DNA of 64,000 nt from JBFHIJ01 sp041596515 (GCA_041596515.1 JBFHIJ010000007.1:52399-116398), one strand, 5' to 3'. Shown: positions 47,018 to 56,281, counted from the stretch's first letter. Program-made: numbers and translations. The notes: generated by a model from the letters alone, not told the origin.

Positions 47018-47617
47018 ATGAAATACATCCTTCTGCTAATTTCTTTATGTTTCGGGTTTGCTAACGCTAACGAAATTGATAGATATAATATCAAAGATGC
47101 TCGTGTGCTTTACATGAAGGCAACTAAAGATGAAGAGTTGCTTGATTCGGCAGTTTCTTATTTTGAAAAGTTAGCCAAGTCTGACACGTCTCTCGCAGGA
47201 GTCTCTATTACTTACATCGGCTCTTTGACTATGTGTAGAGCTGTCTTTACCGGTTGGCCACATAAGAAAATCAGTTGGGTAAATGCTTCACTTCCAATTA
47301 TAGACCAGGGAGTTGTTTTGGATAGTTTAAGCATAGAGTCTCAATTTATTTATGGTTCTTCCTGCTACTTTTTGCCATTTTTATGGAACAGAAGCGATGG
47401 AGCCAAGGAAAAACTAATTTATGTAGCCCAGCAAATTGGCGAAGGAAAAGCTGATAAATATGGATATGAATGGGTTCATCAGGCGATTAAATTCATCTCA
47501 GTCAAAATAGACTTGGATGATAACGAGAAAATTTTAGTTGACTCTCTTGTCGATAAATATACTAAATTGGTATCTTTGGAAATTATACAACAAACGGACG
47601 AATTTTTAGCACCATGA
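47018..47617 (+). CDS. Unknown periplasmic alpha-helical protein
   Basis: A 199-residue protein with signal peptide (MKYILLLISLCFGFANA). The remainder is mostly helical and reads like TPR-type packing (KDARVLYMKATKDEELLDSA, SYFEKLAKSDTSLAGVS). A conserved-looking patch, AVFTGWPHKKISWVN and GSSCYFLPFLWNRSD, has no family I recognise. Its stop codon overlaps the start of the ABC-F gene (ATGA), so translation is coupled. Whether that reflects a functional link is unknown. Confidence 0.6.
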   Translation: MKYILLLISLCFGFANANEIDRYNIKDARVLYMKATKDEELLDSAVSYFEKLAKSDTSLAGVSITYIGSLTMCRAVFTGWPHKKISWVNASLPIIDQGVVLDSLSIESQFIYGSSCYFLPFLWNRSDGAKEKLIYVAQQIGEGKADKYGYEWVHQAIKFISVKIDLDDNEKILVDSLVDKYTKLVSLEIIQQTDEFLAP

Positions 47618-49497
47618 CAATATTTTCAGCAAACAACATAAGTAAAACTTACGGCGATAAACTACTTTTTGATAATGTTGCTTTCGGTATGGAAGAAGGT
47701 GATAGAGTCGGTATTATAGGTAAAAACGGTATTGGCAAAACTACTCTGATGAGAATCGTTGCCGGACTGGAAGATCAAGACAGCGGAGAAGTTACTTTTA
47801 ACAATAATGTTACTTTTGAATTTTTAGATCAACTTCCGGAATTTGAATCAGAAGAAACTGTACTTGAAGCAGTGCTATCTTCTAATCCTTATCTTTACAA
47901 AGTCACTGAAGAATATAAAGATCTTTGTAACAGAAACAGACCCGAAGACGCTAAACGTATGGAAGAGCTTACCCATATACTTGATGAGAAAAACGCATGG
48001 CATTATGAAAATGAAGCAATGAAGGTGCTCACTGAACTTGGCATGACTGAGCTTCATAAGCCTGTAAAATATCTTTCAGGTGGCCTTAGGAAGCGAGTCG
48101 CATTAGCAAAAGCACTGCTCTCCAAGCCAAAATTATTGATCTTAGATGAGCCTACTAACCATTTAGATGCAGATTCGGTGCAGTGGCTTCAAGATAGACT
48201 ATCAGCTTCAAATATTTCCCTTTTATTTGTAACCCATGATAGGTATTTTTTGGATGCAGTTTCTACTCGAATTGTGGAAATAAGCGAACAGAGAATATTT
48301 AACTATCCGGGCAATTACGAAAAGTACTTAGAGCAAAAAGAAATATATCTTCAGACGAGAGAATCTACTTTAGAGCATAATCTTTCCCGCCTAAGGACAG
48401 AACTGGTATGGTTGCAACGTGGTGCCAGAGCTCGTCGCTCTAAGCAAAAATCCAAAATAGACTGGATAGACGACTTAAAGAACAACTCTATCAGAGTAAA
48501 AGAAAAGAAAATTGAAATAGAGCTTGGTAACTCTTTTTTAAGTAGTAGAGTTATCGATGCTCATGACATTACTAAAACTCTTGGCAATCGTCTACTGTTT
48601 AATAAATTTACTTACATTGCAAAACCTAAAGACAGAATTGGTATCATTGGTCCTAACGGTTCCGGCAAGTCTACCTTGCTCAAAACTCTTTGTGGCATAT
48701 TGCAACCAGATCAGGGCAATGTACTAATAGGTGCTTCTACTAAGTTTGGTTACTTCGAACAGGAAATTGAGAGTCTTAAGCCTACTCAAACTGTGTTAGG
48801 AACTATTCGTGAAGTGGCAGAATATATAAACGTTGGTGTCGGAAAAGACAGATATCTTACATGCAAAGACTTACTGGATAAATTTCTTTTCCCTCGCAAA
48901 CAACAGGGAGCTTTAATTGAGACTCTTTCCGGCGGTGAGAAAAGAAGATTGGCATTAGTAAGAGTGCTAATGGCAAATCCAAATGTTCTGCTTTTTGATG
49001 AGCCGACAAATGATTTCGATTTAGAAACTTTAACAGCTTTAGAGGAATACTTAGATAACTTCCTTGGGGTGCTTATTATTGTTTCGCACGATAGATCTTT
49101 TCTGGATAGAACTGTGGAATTTATCTATGCTTTTGACGGTAAAGGCAATATCAAGCAATATCCGGGGAACTATTCTATTTATTTGGAAAAGAAAGAAGAA
49201 GAACTTCGCAAAGCAAAAGCTCTTAAGAAAGATGATACAAAAGAAAAGAATATCAATAAGCCCAAAAATACTTCTAAAAAGCTCCCATACATGGAGCAGA
49301 GGGAGTTTGACAGTTTAGAGAAAGATATACCTCAACTAGAAGAAAAGAAACAAGTGTTAGAAGAGTTATTGGCACAAGGTGCTTTAACTGACTATAAAGA
49401 ATTAGAAGAGAAAGCAGCCGAACTTAAAAAACTGGAAGATACGATAGATGATGCCACGATGCGCTGGTTAGAGCTATCTGAAAAGCAGGAGCAATAA
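47614..49497 (+). CDS. ABC-F family ATPase (Uup-like)
   Basis: A 627-residue cytosolic ATPase with two ABC modules: Walker A GKNGIGKTT and GPNGSGKST, signatures YLSGGLRKRVALAKALL and LSGGEKRRLALVRVLM, and the linker arm between them (about 240-310). The last 80 residues form a coiled coil (FDSLEKDIPQLEEKKQVLEE) like the DNA-binding tail of Uup. ABC-F proteins act on stalled ribosomes; Uup also affects precise excision and cell envelope fitness. Translational coupling to the upstream gene; kdtA follows 4 bases later. Confidence 0.9.
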   Translation: MTIFSANNISKTYGDKLLFDNVAFGMEEGDRVGIIGKNGIGKTTLMRIVAGLEDQDSGEVTFNNNVTFEFLDQLPEFESEETVLEAVLSSNPYLYKVTEEYKDLCNRNRPEDAKRMEELTHILDEKNAWHYENEAMKVLTELGMTELHKPVKYLSGGLRKRVALAKALLSKPKLLILDEPTNHLDADSVQWLQDRLSASNISLLFVTHDRYFLDAVSTRIVEISEQRIFNYPGNYEKYLEQKEIYLQTRESTLEHNLSRLRTELVWLQRGARARRSKQKSKIDWIDDLKNNSIRVKEKKIEIELGNSFLSSRVIDAHDITKTLGNRLLFNKFTYIAKPKDRIGIIGPNGSGKSTLLKTLCGILQPDQGNVLIGASTKFGYFEQEIESLKPTQTVLGTIREVAEYINVGVGKDRYLTCKDLLDKFLFPRKQQGALIETLSGGEKRRLALVRVLMANPNVLLFDEPTNDFDLETLTALEEYLDNFLGVLIIVSHDRSFLDRTVEFIYAFDGKGNIKQYPGNYSIYLEKKEEELRKAKALKKDDTKEKNINKPKNTSKKLPYMEQREFDSLEKDIPQLEEKKQVLEELLAQGALTDYKELEEKAAELKKLEDTIDDATMRWLELSEKQEQ

Positions 49498-49501
49498 GAA
49501 G

Positions 49502-50755
49502 ATGGTATTTATCTACAACTATATATTTTTACCTGTTATTTTGCTTTTAAGACCACTCCTTAAACTTGCATTGCCTAAGTTTAAGGAGAGAGAGTCAGCC
49601 GTAGAGTCATCACTACTATCACTTAAGAGCATAGACAAAAGCAAACAAACTATATGGTTTCATGCTGCTTCTATGGGAGAATTTGAGCAGGCAAAACCTG
49701 TGATTGAGCTAATCAAAAACGAAAGAAAGGATATCAATATTGTTTGTTCTTTCTTTTCTCCATCAGGTTATACTACTCAGAAAAAATATTCCTTTGCAGA
49801 TGCAGTTTTCTACCTTCCTTTAGATACAAAATCGAACGTAGAATATTTGCTAAAAACTATTAAACCACAAGCAATAATACTAGTTCGTTACGAGATATGG
49901 CTCAATCTGCTAACAAAAGCTTTTAATAGCAATATTCCTCTTTATTTGATAGATGCCACTTTCCCATCAGGCTTGCTTGGCAAAATAAAAAGTTTTGTAA
50001 AAATAGCATTTACTAGGTTTGATAAGATTTATGCCGTCAATCAGGAAGAAACCTATAAATATATAAATGCAGGCATAAAGCATGTAGAAACGTTGCCAGA
50101 TACAAGACTTGACAGAATTGCATGTAAAGTAGAAGAATCTAAAAAACATCCTTTGTTGGACAAATCTATATTCGCTGGACGAAAAGTACTTATAGCAGGT
50201 TCAACTTGGCAACCGGATGAAAAAATAATCTCTGAAGCAGCCAAAGTAATAGGTATAGATTTACTTTGCATCATATACGTACCGCACGAACCAACTAACA
50301 ATCACTTAAAAGAATTGCAGGGCATTGTCCCTAACACAGTGTTACTTTCACAATTAATGCAGCTATCGATAGAAGACCAAACCTTAGCATTGTCTAATAA
50401 TCATGTAATAGTTGATAGCATTGGGAAGCTACTAAGCTTATATGCTTTGGCAGACATTGCATACATAGGTGGAGCGTTTGGCGTGGGAGTGCACAGCGTT
50501 ACAGAGCCGGCAGGGTACGCTGTTCCTCTAATTACCGGAAAAAACAACACCAACTCCCCCGATGCTCCAATATTAGAAAATTTAGGTGCTTTAACAAGCG
50601 TAGCATCTACAAACGAGCTTAGATTACATCTTGATTTACTTTTAAAGAACCCTTCAGAATATAAGAAAATCTCAAATCTATCTGGTGAATATGTAAATTC
50701 AGCTTTAGGATCCAGTCAAGTTATAGCGGATGAAGTGATTCGGAAATTGAACTAA
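49502..50755 (+). CDS. waaA: 3-deoxy-D-manno-octulosonic acid (Kdo) transferase
   Basis: A 417-residue GT30 glycosyltransferase that adds Kdo to lipid A precursor (lipid IVA) at the cytoplasmic face of the inner membrane. It begins with a hydrophobic anchor (YNYIFLPVILLLRPLLKLA), then TIWFHAASMGEFEQAKPVI and VCSFFSPSGY; the nucleotide-sugar side has AGSTWQPDEK and YIGGAFGVGVHSVTEPAGYAV. Fits the lpxA/lpxC enzymes elsewhere in this window. It follows the Uup-like gene by 4 bases. Whether one or two Kdo are added cannot be read from sequence. Confidence 0.94.
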   Translation: MVFIYNYIFLPVILLLRPLLKLALPKFKERESAVESSLLSLKSIDKSKQTIWFHAASMGEFEQAKPVIELIKNERKDINIVCSFFSPSGYTTQKKYSFADAVFYLPLDTKSNVEYLLKTIKPQAIILVRYEIWLNLLTKAFNSNIPLYLIDATFPSGLLGKIKSFVKIAFTRFDKIYAVNQEETYKYINAGIKHVETLPDTRLDRIACKVEESKKHPLLDKSIFAGRKVLIAGSTWQPDEKIISEAAKVIGIDLLCIIYVPHEPTNNHLKELQGIVPNTVLLSQLMQLSIEDQTLALSNNHVIVDSIGKLLSLYALADIAYIGGAFGVGVHSVTEPAGYAVPLITGKNNTNSPDAPILENLGALTSVASTNELRLHLDLLLKNPSEYKKISNLSGEYVNSALGSSQVIADEVIRKLN

Positions 50756-50771
50756 GTAAAGTATCAATAAA

Positions 50772-50796
50772 AAAGCTGTCTTTGGAGGACAGCTTT
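50772..50796. terminator. Bidirectional terminator between waaA and tsaE
   Basis: AAAGCTGTC (50772-50780) pairs exactly with GACAGCTTT (50788-50796), with A run on the left and a T-rich tract on the right. Convergent genes share it. Confidence 0.85.
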
Positions 50797-50806
50797 AAAT
50801 ATTTTT

Positions 50807-51262
50807 TTAGTCTTCTGCTTGGTAAGAAATCTTAAAGTTTCGCTTGTTTTCGTCCTCAGGGTCGAACTCAATTTTAACTTTATACTTTGTATCAGGTAGT
50901 AAGCTGTGTGCTTTTTCTGCCCATTCTATAAGCTTTATGGCATCATCTGAAAACAAACAATCCTGTAAACCTATTTCACCTAACTCATCTTTTGACTTGA
51001 TTCGATACAAATCTACATGATATATAGGCAAATCCTCATCATTTAGCTCGCCGGCGTACTGATTCATAATAGTAAATGTAGGTGAAGTCACGAGTTCATT
51101 TACACTAAAATACTCGCATATTCCCTTTATAAATTCAGTTTTACCGCTTCCCAAGTCACCATAAAATAATACCAAGTCTCCAGGTACTAAATCTTCAGCG
51201 AATTTTCTTCCGAGTTCTATTGTCTCTTTCTCTGAGAGCGTTGTATAGTTATTTACTTCCAT
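50807..51262 (-). CDS. tsaE: tRNA threonylcarbamoyladenosine biosynthesis ATPase TsaE
   Basis: A 151-residue P-loop ATPase that drives the TsaBD complex forming t6A37 in ANN-decoding tRNAs. Walker A is GDLGSGKTEFIKG; SPTFTIMNQY and IYHVDLYRIKSKDELGEIGL, then IKLIEWAEKA, are the family's Mg and tRNA-side motifs. It lies 40 bases downstream of porX. The tsaE-porX neighbourhood is conserved in Bacteroidota and supports the taxonomic reading. Confidence 0.95.
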   Translation of the reverse strand: MEVNNYTTLSEKETIELGRKFAEDLVPGDLVLFYGDLGSGKTEFIKGICEYFSVNELVTSPTFTIMNQYAGELNDEDLPIYHVDLYRIKSKDELGEIGLQDCLFSDDAIKLIEWAEKAHSLLPDTKYKVKIEFDPEDENKRNFKISYQAED

Positions 51263-51302
51263 ATATTCAATATACGAAAAAAAAATAATATCCTAACATA
51301 AA

Positions 51303-52880
51303 TTATCTAGGTTCTAACACAATTACAGGAATAATCATCTCTTCTAAAGAAATACCTCCATGCTGAAAACTGTCGCGATATTTATTCATATAGTGATGAT
51401 AATCAGTAGGATACACAAAATAATAGTCTTCTTTAGCGATAATATTATTCACAGTAATTCCGTGAGCAGTTAATTTATACTTTCTAGGGTCAGAGATTTG
51501 CATAGCATGTCGCTTATCAGCTTTTACATTTTTACCAAATTTATATCGCAAATTAGTAGAAGTGTCTCTATCTCCAAGTACTTTAACGCCTCGCATGCAA
51601 CGAATAGATCCATGATCAGTTGTAATAACGACCTTAGTATTAGGCTGCTTTGCTATAGTTTTTAACATGCCAAGGAATGAAGAATGTTGGAACCATGATT
51701 TGGTAAGCGAGCGATAAGCTGACTCATCAGGAGCAATTTCTTTTAATATTGCATAGTCAGAACGAGAGTGAGCAATCATATCCATTGCGTTAAGTACAAC
51801 CACAGTAAACTGAGATTGCAATAGCTTTGGCATATCTTTTTCTATTTTTTTACCAAAATCAGTATCAAATATTTTAACAAAGTTGACTTTATTTTTTAGA
51901 TTAAGTCTTTTCCTTTGCACCCATGCTTCCACCAAATCTTTTTCAAAAGCATTTTGCTTATGGTCTTCTGAGTTAGACTCAACATTCCAAAATTGAGGAT
52001 AATGATGTTTTATCTCAGAAGGGAAAAGCCCTGCAAAAATTGCGTTCCTGGCATAAGGAGTAGCTGTAGGTAAAATAGAAGAATATAAATCAGTAGTCGA
52101 AGCAAAAGAAGATTTCAGAATTTCTTCTATCACTAACCACTGATCATAACGCATACAGTCAACAACAAAGAAAACAAGATTAGTATCAGGCTCATTGTTT
52201 AAAATAGGATAAATATAATTATCAAGTATGTCTGGAGAAAGAAGCGGATAATTTTCATCTTCGTACTCAATCCAATCTTTATAATTAGCTTCAACGAATT
52301 TAGAAAATTCTGCATTGCACTGTCGCCACTGGTCAGCAAGGGTTTGAGTCAAGCCGGAGTCCGGGTGCTTATCAAGTTCCATAGAGTAAGAAACAAGATT
52401 TTTATAAAGAGATTGCCATTCTGTCCAACTGAGAGGTCCAAGCATTTGACGGGAAATTTGATTAAATCCCTGTAAATAATCTCTAGTGAACTGTTCCTCT
52501 TCGATTCTATTCGCTTCTAAAAACTTTTTGCATGCCATCAATATCTGAGCAGGATTTACAGGTTTGGTCAGATAATCATCTATTTTTTTACCAATAGCAT
52601 CTTCCATAACAGATTCAGCTTCGGATTTGGTTACCATGACAACGGGAGTATTTGGGTCTTTTTCTTTAATTTTAGGCAAAGCTTCTAAACCGCTGATACC
52701 AACCATCATTTCATCTAAAAAAATTAAATCATAATGCTTTTGAGCCACCATAGCTATTGCATCTTCTCCATTTGAAGCAGTTTCAACTTCATAGCCACGA
52801 TTTCTAAGCAAAATGATATGCGGTTTCAGCCTATCTATTTCATCATCTATCCAGAGGATTTTCCCTTTAGCAAGACTCAT
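51303..52880 (-). CDS. porX: PorX-type response regulator with PglZ phosphatase domain
   Basis: A 525-residue two-domain regulator. The receiver (1-125) has D12/D13, phospho-acceptor D56, T84 and K106. The C-terminal PglZ/alkaline-phosphatase-like domain (about 200-525) shows VFFVVDCMRYDQW, the catalytic threonine in SSILPTATPYAR, and TTDHGS metal ligands. PorX with PorY/SigP controls type IX secretion genes in Porphyromonas and hydrolyses cyclic/linear oligonucleotides. The start at 52880 has CGGAG about 10 bases upstream; the open frame to 53051 is leader. Presence of a type IX system elsewhere in the genome is implied, not shown. Confidence 0.9.
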   Translation of the reverse strand: MSLAKGKILWIDDEIDRLKPHIILLRNRGYEVETASNGEDAIAMVAQKHYDLIFLDEMMVGISGLEALPKIKEKDPNTPVVMVTKSEAESVMEDAIGKKIDDYLTKPVNPAQILMACKKFLEANRIEEEQFTRDYLQGFNQISRQMLGPLSWTEWQSLYKNLVSYSMELDKHPDSGLTQTLADQWRQCNAEFSKFVEANYKDWIEYEDENYPLLSPDILDNYIYPILNNEPDTNLVFFVVDCMRYDQWLVIEEILKSSFASTTDLYSSILPTATPYARNAIFAGLFPSEIKHHYPQFWNVESNSEDHKQNAFEKDLVEAWVQRKRLNLKNKVNFVKIFDTDFGKKIEKDMPKLLQSQFTVVVLNAMDMIAHSRSDYAILKEIAPDESAYRSLTKSWFQHSSFLGMLKTIAKQPNTKVVITTDHGSIRCMRGVKVLGDRDTSTNLRYKFGKNVKADKRHAMQISDPRKYKLTAHGITVNNIIAKEDYYFVYPTDYHHYMNKYRDSFQHGGISLEEMIIPVIVLEPR

Positions 52881-53054
52881 ATATCTAATACTCCGTTCTA
52901 TGTGTAAGTGCAAGTAACAATAAACGCTAATTTTGAAAAAAAAACAACAGGATTTTATCCACTTATACCTCTTATACAGTTTAAACGCAAAAGAGTTTAC
53001 ATAATTTTTGAAATAGGTATAATTTTGTATATATGATAACTTAACATACAAATA

Positions 53055-53393
53055 TCAGAAGAAAAAATAAATCCCGGTTTCTCTATTTATCGCTTCAATA
53101 ATCATACTTTTTATTTCATTATATTTAGGAATAGCTTCTGCTTTTTCTGTTATAGTGTCAGATTCCATAAACTCAAGAAGTCGTTTCAAATTATAAGTTC
53201 CTATAATTTTCTCATCTTCATAATTATCTATTAAAACATTGCAAATCTTGTTAAAATCTAAAAATACTTCTTTCTCTAATACAAAATAAGCTTCGTCAGA
53301 TATGGCTAATTCTATCAAATCATCAGTATTTGAATTATTATAGTCTAAATCTTCCTGTGCTCTTTTATTTAGTGGTACTGTAATAACTTTCAA
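53055..53393 (-). CDS. Unknown small acidic protein
   Basis: A 112-residue soluble protein. It starts with TTG, preceded by AGAGGA about 8 bases upstream, and is upstream of porX on the same strand (porX leader between). The sequence is acidic and helical (DDLIELAISDEAYFVLEKEVFLDF) and ends in GIYFFF. No family recognised. It may be cotranscribed with porX. Confidence 0.55.
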   Translation of the reverse strand: MKVITVPLNKRAQEDLDYNNSNTDDLIELAISDEAYFVLEKEVFLDFNKICNVLIDNYEDEKIIGTYNLKRLLEFMESDTITEKAEAIPKYNEIKSMIIEAINRETGIYFFF

Positions 53394-53628
53394 ACTAGAT
53401 TCCTCTTAAAAGTGTATACTACTATTACGGCATAGTCGCAAAAGTGTTCTTATGTTTTTTGTTTCAGCAATATTATTATTTTGAATATGCAATTTATCCC
53501 CATAATAAAATGTTTTTCGCTTAAAATCGTAAATGTTGTATCGGAAAATATTAAATTGGTTTGGTAAATCTTTTACTTTATCAGACTTTTATCAAAGAAA
53601 ATAATGATGCTTAATTGGAGATAGTTAT

Positions 53629-54906
53629 ATGAACGTCAGAACACAGGCGGAATACAACAGAATTGTTAAAATCAGGCAAAACAAGATATATCAAGAATTA
53701 CTAAGCCAAGACCAATCTGTTATATTTGATGATCCGCTTGAAAATGATATGGTATTAAATATGGGCCCACAGCACCCGGCTACTCACGGAGTGTTGCGTG
53801 TTGTACTTAGACTTGATGGTGAACAGATTATCAAATGTGTACCCGAATTAGGTTATTTGCATAGAGGCTATGAAAAGTTAGCAGAAAACACTACTTATCA
53901 CGAATTCATACCTCATACGGACAGGTTGGACTATATTGCTCCTCTTTCCAATAATACGGCTATTTCTCTTGCTATAGAAAATACTTTGGGCATAGAAGCT
54001 CCACCTCGTGCTCAATGGATTCGTACACTATTGTCTGAAATTGCTAGGATGTCTTCGCATCTTATGGCTATTGGCTCTACTTGTATGGATGTTGGTGCTT
54101 TGACTGTCTTGCTATGGTGCTTTACTGAAAGAGAAAAATTATATGATATAATTGAAGAAATAACCGGTGCCCGCTTTACAACCAGTTTTGGTAGGATTGG
54201 TGGTGTAGCTAATGACATTAGCGAAAAAGGGTTTGCGATGATTAAAGAGTGGGTTGAACAATTTCCTCAGCAGCTTGAAGATATTGGTAAGCTTGTTCAT
54301 AGAAACAGGATTTTTATTGACCGTCTGGCAGGAGTAGGCATTTTACCGGCTGAAAAAGCTATTGCTATGGGAGCTACCGGACCTCTTCTTCGTGGTTCAG
54401 GAATAGCACGTGATCTTCGAATAGACAGACCTTATCTAATGTATGACAAAGTTGATTTTGATGTAATAACTCAGACAGAATGCGACACTTGGGCTAGGTA
54501 TATGGTCAGATTTAAAGAAATGTCTGAATCTCTAAAAATTGTAAGACAATGTTTAGATAAAATTCCTGATGGTGAAGTACGACTTGGTGGTACTCACAAA
54601 GCTGTCCTTCCTAAAAAGAAAAATGTCTATACTAAAATGGAAGAACTTATAAATGACTTCATGCTTGTAAACTTTGGATCTGCTCCTGAGATAGGAGAGT
54701 CTTATACTTGTATCGAGTCTCCTAAGGGTGAGTTAGGATTCTATATAGTTTCTGATGGCACAGGACACCCATGGAAGATGAAAATTAGATCTCCATCGGC
54801 AGCTAACCTTCAACTTCTTCCTTATCTGGTAGAAGGTTCATTCCTGGCAGATGTCGTTGCAATCATAGGATCTATTGACCCAATTATGGGCGAAGCGGAT
54901 AAATAA
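53629..54906 (+). CDS. nuoD: NADH-quinone oxidoreductase subunit D (stand-alone)
   Basis: A 425-residue 49-kDa-type subunit of complex I, which forms part of the quinone site at the membrane arm interface. MVLNMGPQHPATHGVLR (about 42-58) and GYLHRGYEKLAEN, then LDYIAPLSNN, are diagnostic; the C-terminus ends PIMGEADK, close to the DPIMGE(V/A)DR tail. The quinone-binding His of GPQHPATHG is present. No other nuo gene is nearby. GGAG precedes the ATG, and a terminator immediately follows, so it is a single-gene unit. A Ni-Fe hydrogenase large subunit is excluded by the missing CxxC pairs. Confidence 0.93.
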   Translation: MNVRTQAEYNRIVKIRQNKIYQELLSQDQSVIFDDPLENDMVLNMGPQHPATHGVLRVVLRLDGEQIIKCVPELGYLHRGYEKLAENTTYHEFIPHTDRLDYIAPLSNNTAISLAIENTLGIEAPPRAQWIRTLLSEIARMSSHLMAIGSTCMDVGALTVLLWCFTEREKLYDIIEEITGARFTTSFGRIGGVANDISEKGFAMIKEWVEQFPQQLEDIGKLVHRNRIFIDRLAGVGILPAEKAIAMGATGPLLRGSGIARDLRIDRPYLMYDKVDFDVITQTECDTWARYMVRFKEMSESLKIVRQCLDKIPDGEVRLGGTHKAVLPKKKNVYTKMEELINDFMLVNFGSAPEIGESYTCIESPKGELGFYIVSDGTGHPWKMKIRSPSAANLQLLPYLVEGSFLADVVAIIGSIDPIMGEADK

Positions 54907-54931
54907 CAAAAACTTATTTGTATTAAATCAA

Positions 54932-54959
54932 AACGCTGCTTATTTTTAAGTAGCGTTTT
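54932..54959 (+). terminator. Terminator after nuoD
   Basis: AAACGCTGCTTA (54932-54943) pairs with TAAGTAGCGTTT (54948-54959) with one wobble and continues into TTTTTT, 26 bases past the stop. Confidence 0.9.
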
Positions 54960-54979
54960 TTTTATAATTGTCAGAAAAG

Positions 54980-55615
54980 ATGAATAGAGACCAAAAGCTA
55001 CTACTGAAAAAAAATGGCACAATTTCAAAATGTGTTACAGAAAAAAGATTGGCTAAACTTGAGAAAGTCCTCACTAAAAGACAACCTAATGTTACATTAG
55101 TACTTGAAAACATTAACGACCGGCATAATGTTTCGGCAGTGATTCGCAGCTGTGATGCTGTTGGCATACTAAATATTTATTTAATCTATTACGGTAAACA
55201 GCCTGTACCTAAACTTGGCAATGCAAGCTCCGCTAGTGCTAAGAAATGGGTGGATTTGAAAATGTTTCACTCTGTGGACGAGTGTTTTGACGAACTAAGA
55301 GCCCAAGGTAAAAAGATTTACACTACTCATATGAGTCGCGATGCAAAATCACTTTATGATATGGATTTGACTGATGACATTGCTCTTGTTTTTGGCAATG
55401 AACACGTAGGTGTTTCTGATGAGGCTGTTGACAAAGCCGATGGAAACTTCCTTATTCCTCAAGTGGGAATGATTCAGAGTCTGAATATATCGGTAGCGTG
55501 TGCTGTTTCTTTATACGAAGTATTTCGCCAGAGGAACAATGCCGGCAAATATGACGTACTTCAAATGAGTCAGTTAGAGTATAAGGAAAGACTGGATGAT
55601 TGGTTAAGCAGATAA
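54980..55615 (+). CDS. trmH: tRNA (guanosine-18-2'-O)-methyltransferase, SpoU family
   Basis: A 211-residue SPOUT methyltransferase. The knot motifs are VLENINDRHNVSAVIRSCDAVGI (motif 1), ALVFGNEHVGVSDEAV (2) and LIPQVGMIQSLNISVACAV (3); the C-terminal helical tail (YEVFRQRNN...) fits TrmH, which methylates G18 in the D-loop, rather than the larger RlmB. The start is placed at the ATG at 54980; the frame reaches a TTG at 54968 directly after the nuoD terminator. Close to but separately transcribed from nuoD. Confidence 0.88.
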   Translation: MNRDQKLLLKKNGTISKCVTEKRLAKLEKVLTKRQPNVTLVLENINDRHNVSAVIRSCDAVGILNIYLIYYGKQPVPKLGNASSASAKKWVDLKMFHSVDECFDELRAQGKKIYTTHMSRDAKSLYDMDLTDDIALVFGNEHVGVSDEAVDKADGNFLIPQVGMIQSLNISVACAVSLYEVFRQRNNAGKYDVLQMSQLEYKERLDDWLSR

Positions 55616-55658
55616 AGTAAAAGTGAATCTTTAATAGATTTTTATGCTTTATTTTGTT

Positions 55659-55686
55659 GCTGAGTTGATTTAGATATTGACTCAGC
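55659..55686 (+). terminator. Probable terminator hairpin after trmH
   Basis: GCTGAGT (55659-55665) pairs with ACTCAGC (55680-55686) with flanking wobble pairs, followed by GATTTTATAATT. T-run is modest, so the call is tentative. Confidence 0.5.
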
Positions 55687-55900
55687 GATTTTATAATTAG
55701 ATATAAAGTGCTAATTCTGGCTTCAGCTATTTCTTACCTATTTTCTATATTTCTTTCTATTATTAATATATTTTCTATTCCTACCAAATTCAATAGGAAA
55801 ATATGAAAAATCTAGAATAGAATTTCATACAATTTTTTCAAATTCAATTGCGTCCTTATATTTGTATGTTGTTTGTTTACAATATCTTAGGAGATATAGC

Positions 55901-56203
55901 ATGTTAGCAAATATTAATTCATTAGAAGCAACTTATAATATCAGAGAAACCAATAAAGTATCTTCAGCAAAACATAACGAAAGAGCTGAAAAGGAAATGC
56001 CTGGAGTTAAAGATAACGAAAGAGCTGAAAATGAGTTATCTTCTTCAAATATGAGGCAAGATAAGCTTGAGATTTCTAATGCAGCTTCTGATAAATTTAA
56101 TGCTTTGAAGTCCGCTCCTTTGCCTGGGACTAATTTTGAACCTAAAGCAGATCCTTCGCAGTTAGGCACCCCAAAGGGAGTGAAAGTAGACTCTAAGGCA
56201 TAG
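55901..56203 (+). CDS. Small disordered protein with internal repeat
   Basis: A 100-residue hydrophilic protein without signal peptide or membrane helix. AGGAG lies 7 bases before the ATG at 55901; the frame extends to 55862 without a site. Two copies of NERAE, spaced 13 residues apart (KHNERAEKEMPGV then KDNERAENEL), come from a 19-base exact DNA repeat at 55974-55992 and 56013-56031. Composition is rich in N, E, K, A, S and P; likely unstructured. No family recognised. A strong ribosome site and no overlap with other genes argue that it is real. Confidence 0.62.
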   Translation: MLANINSLEATYNIRETNKVSSAKHNERAEKEMPGVKDNERAENELSSSNMRQDKLEISNAASDKFNALKSAPLPGTNFEPKADPSQLGTPKGVKVDSKA

Positions 56204-56228
56204 AGATGTTTCTATTATATATAATTTA

Positions 56229-56271
56229 AATAGCGTAACCGAGAGCTAAATTAGCTCCCGGCTGTGCTATT
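56229..56271. terminator. Possible terminator between the repeat protein and the ABC permease
   Basis: AATAGC (56229-56234) can pair with GCTATT (56266-56271) around an inner hairpin CCGAGAGCTA...TAGCTCCCGG. It lies between convergent genes. Confidence 0.45.
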
Positions 56272-56281
56272 ATCTTGCTTT

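Noticed and set aside
53629..54906. Ni-Fe hydrogenase large subunit instead of nuoD
   Set aside because: The CxxC pairs binding nickel are missing, and the quinone-site GPQHPATHG and C-terminal DPIMGEADK match complex I.
55933..56169. A 78-codon minus-strand frame
   Set aside because: Antisense to the small repeat protein, which has the far better ribosome site and start.
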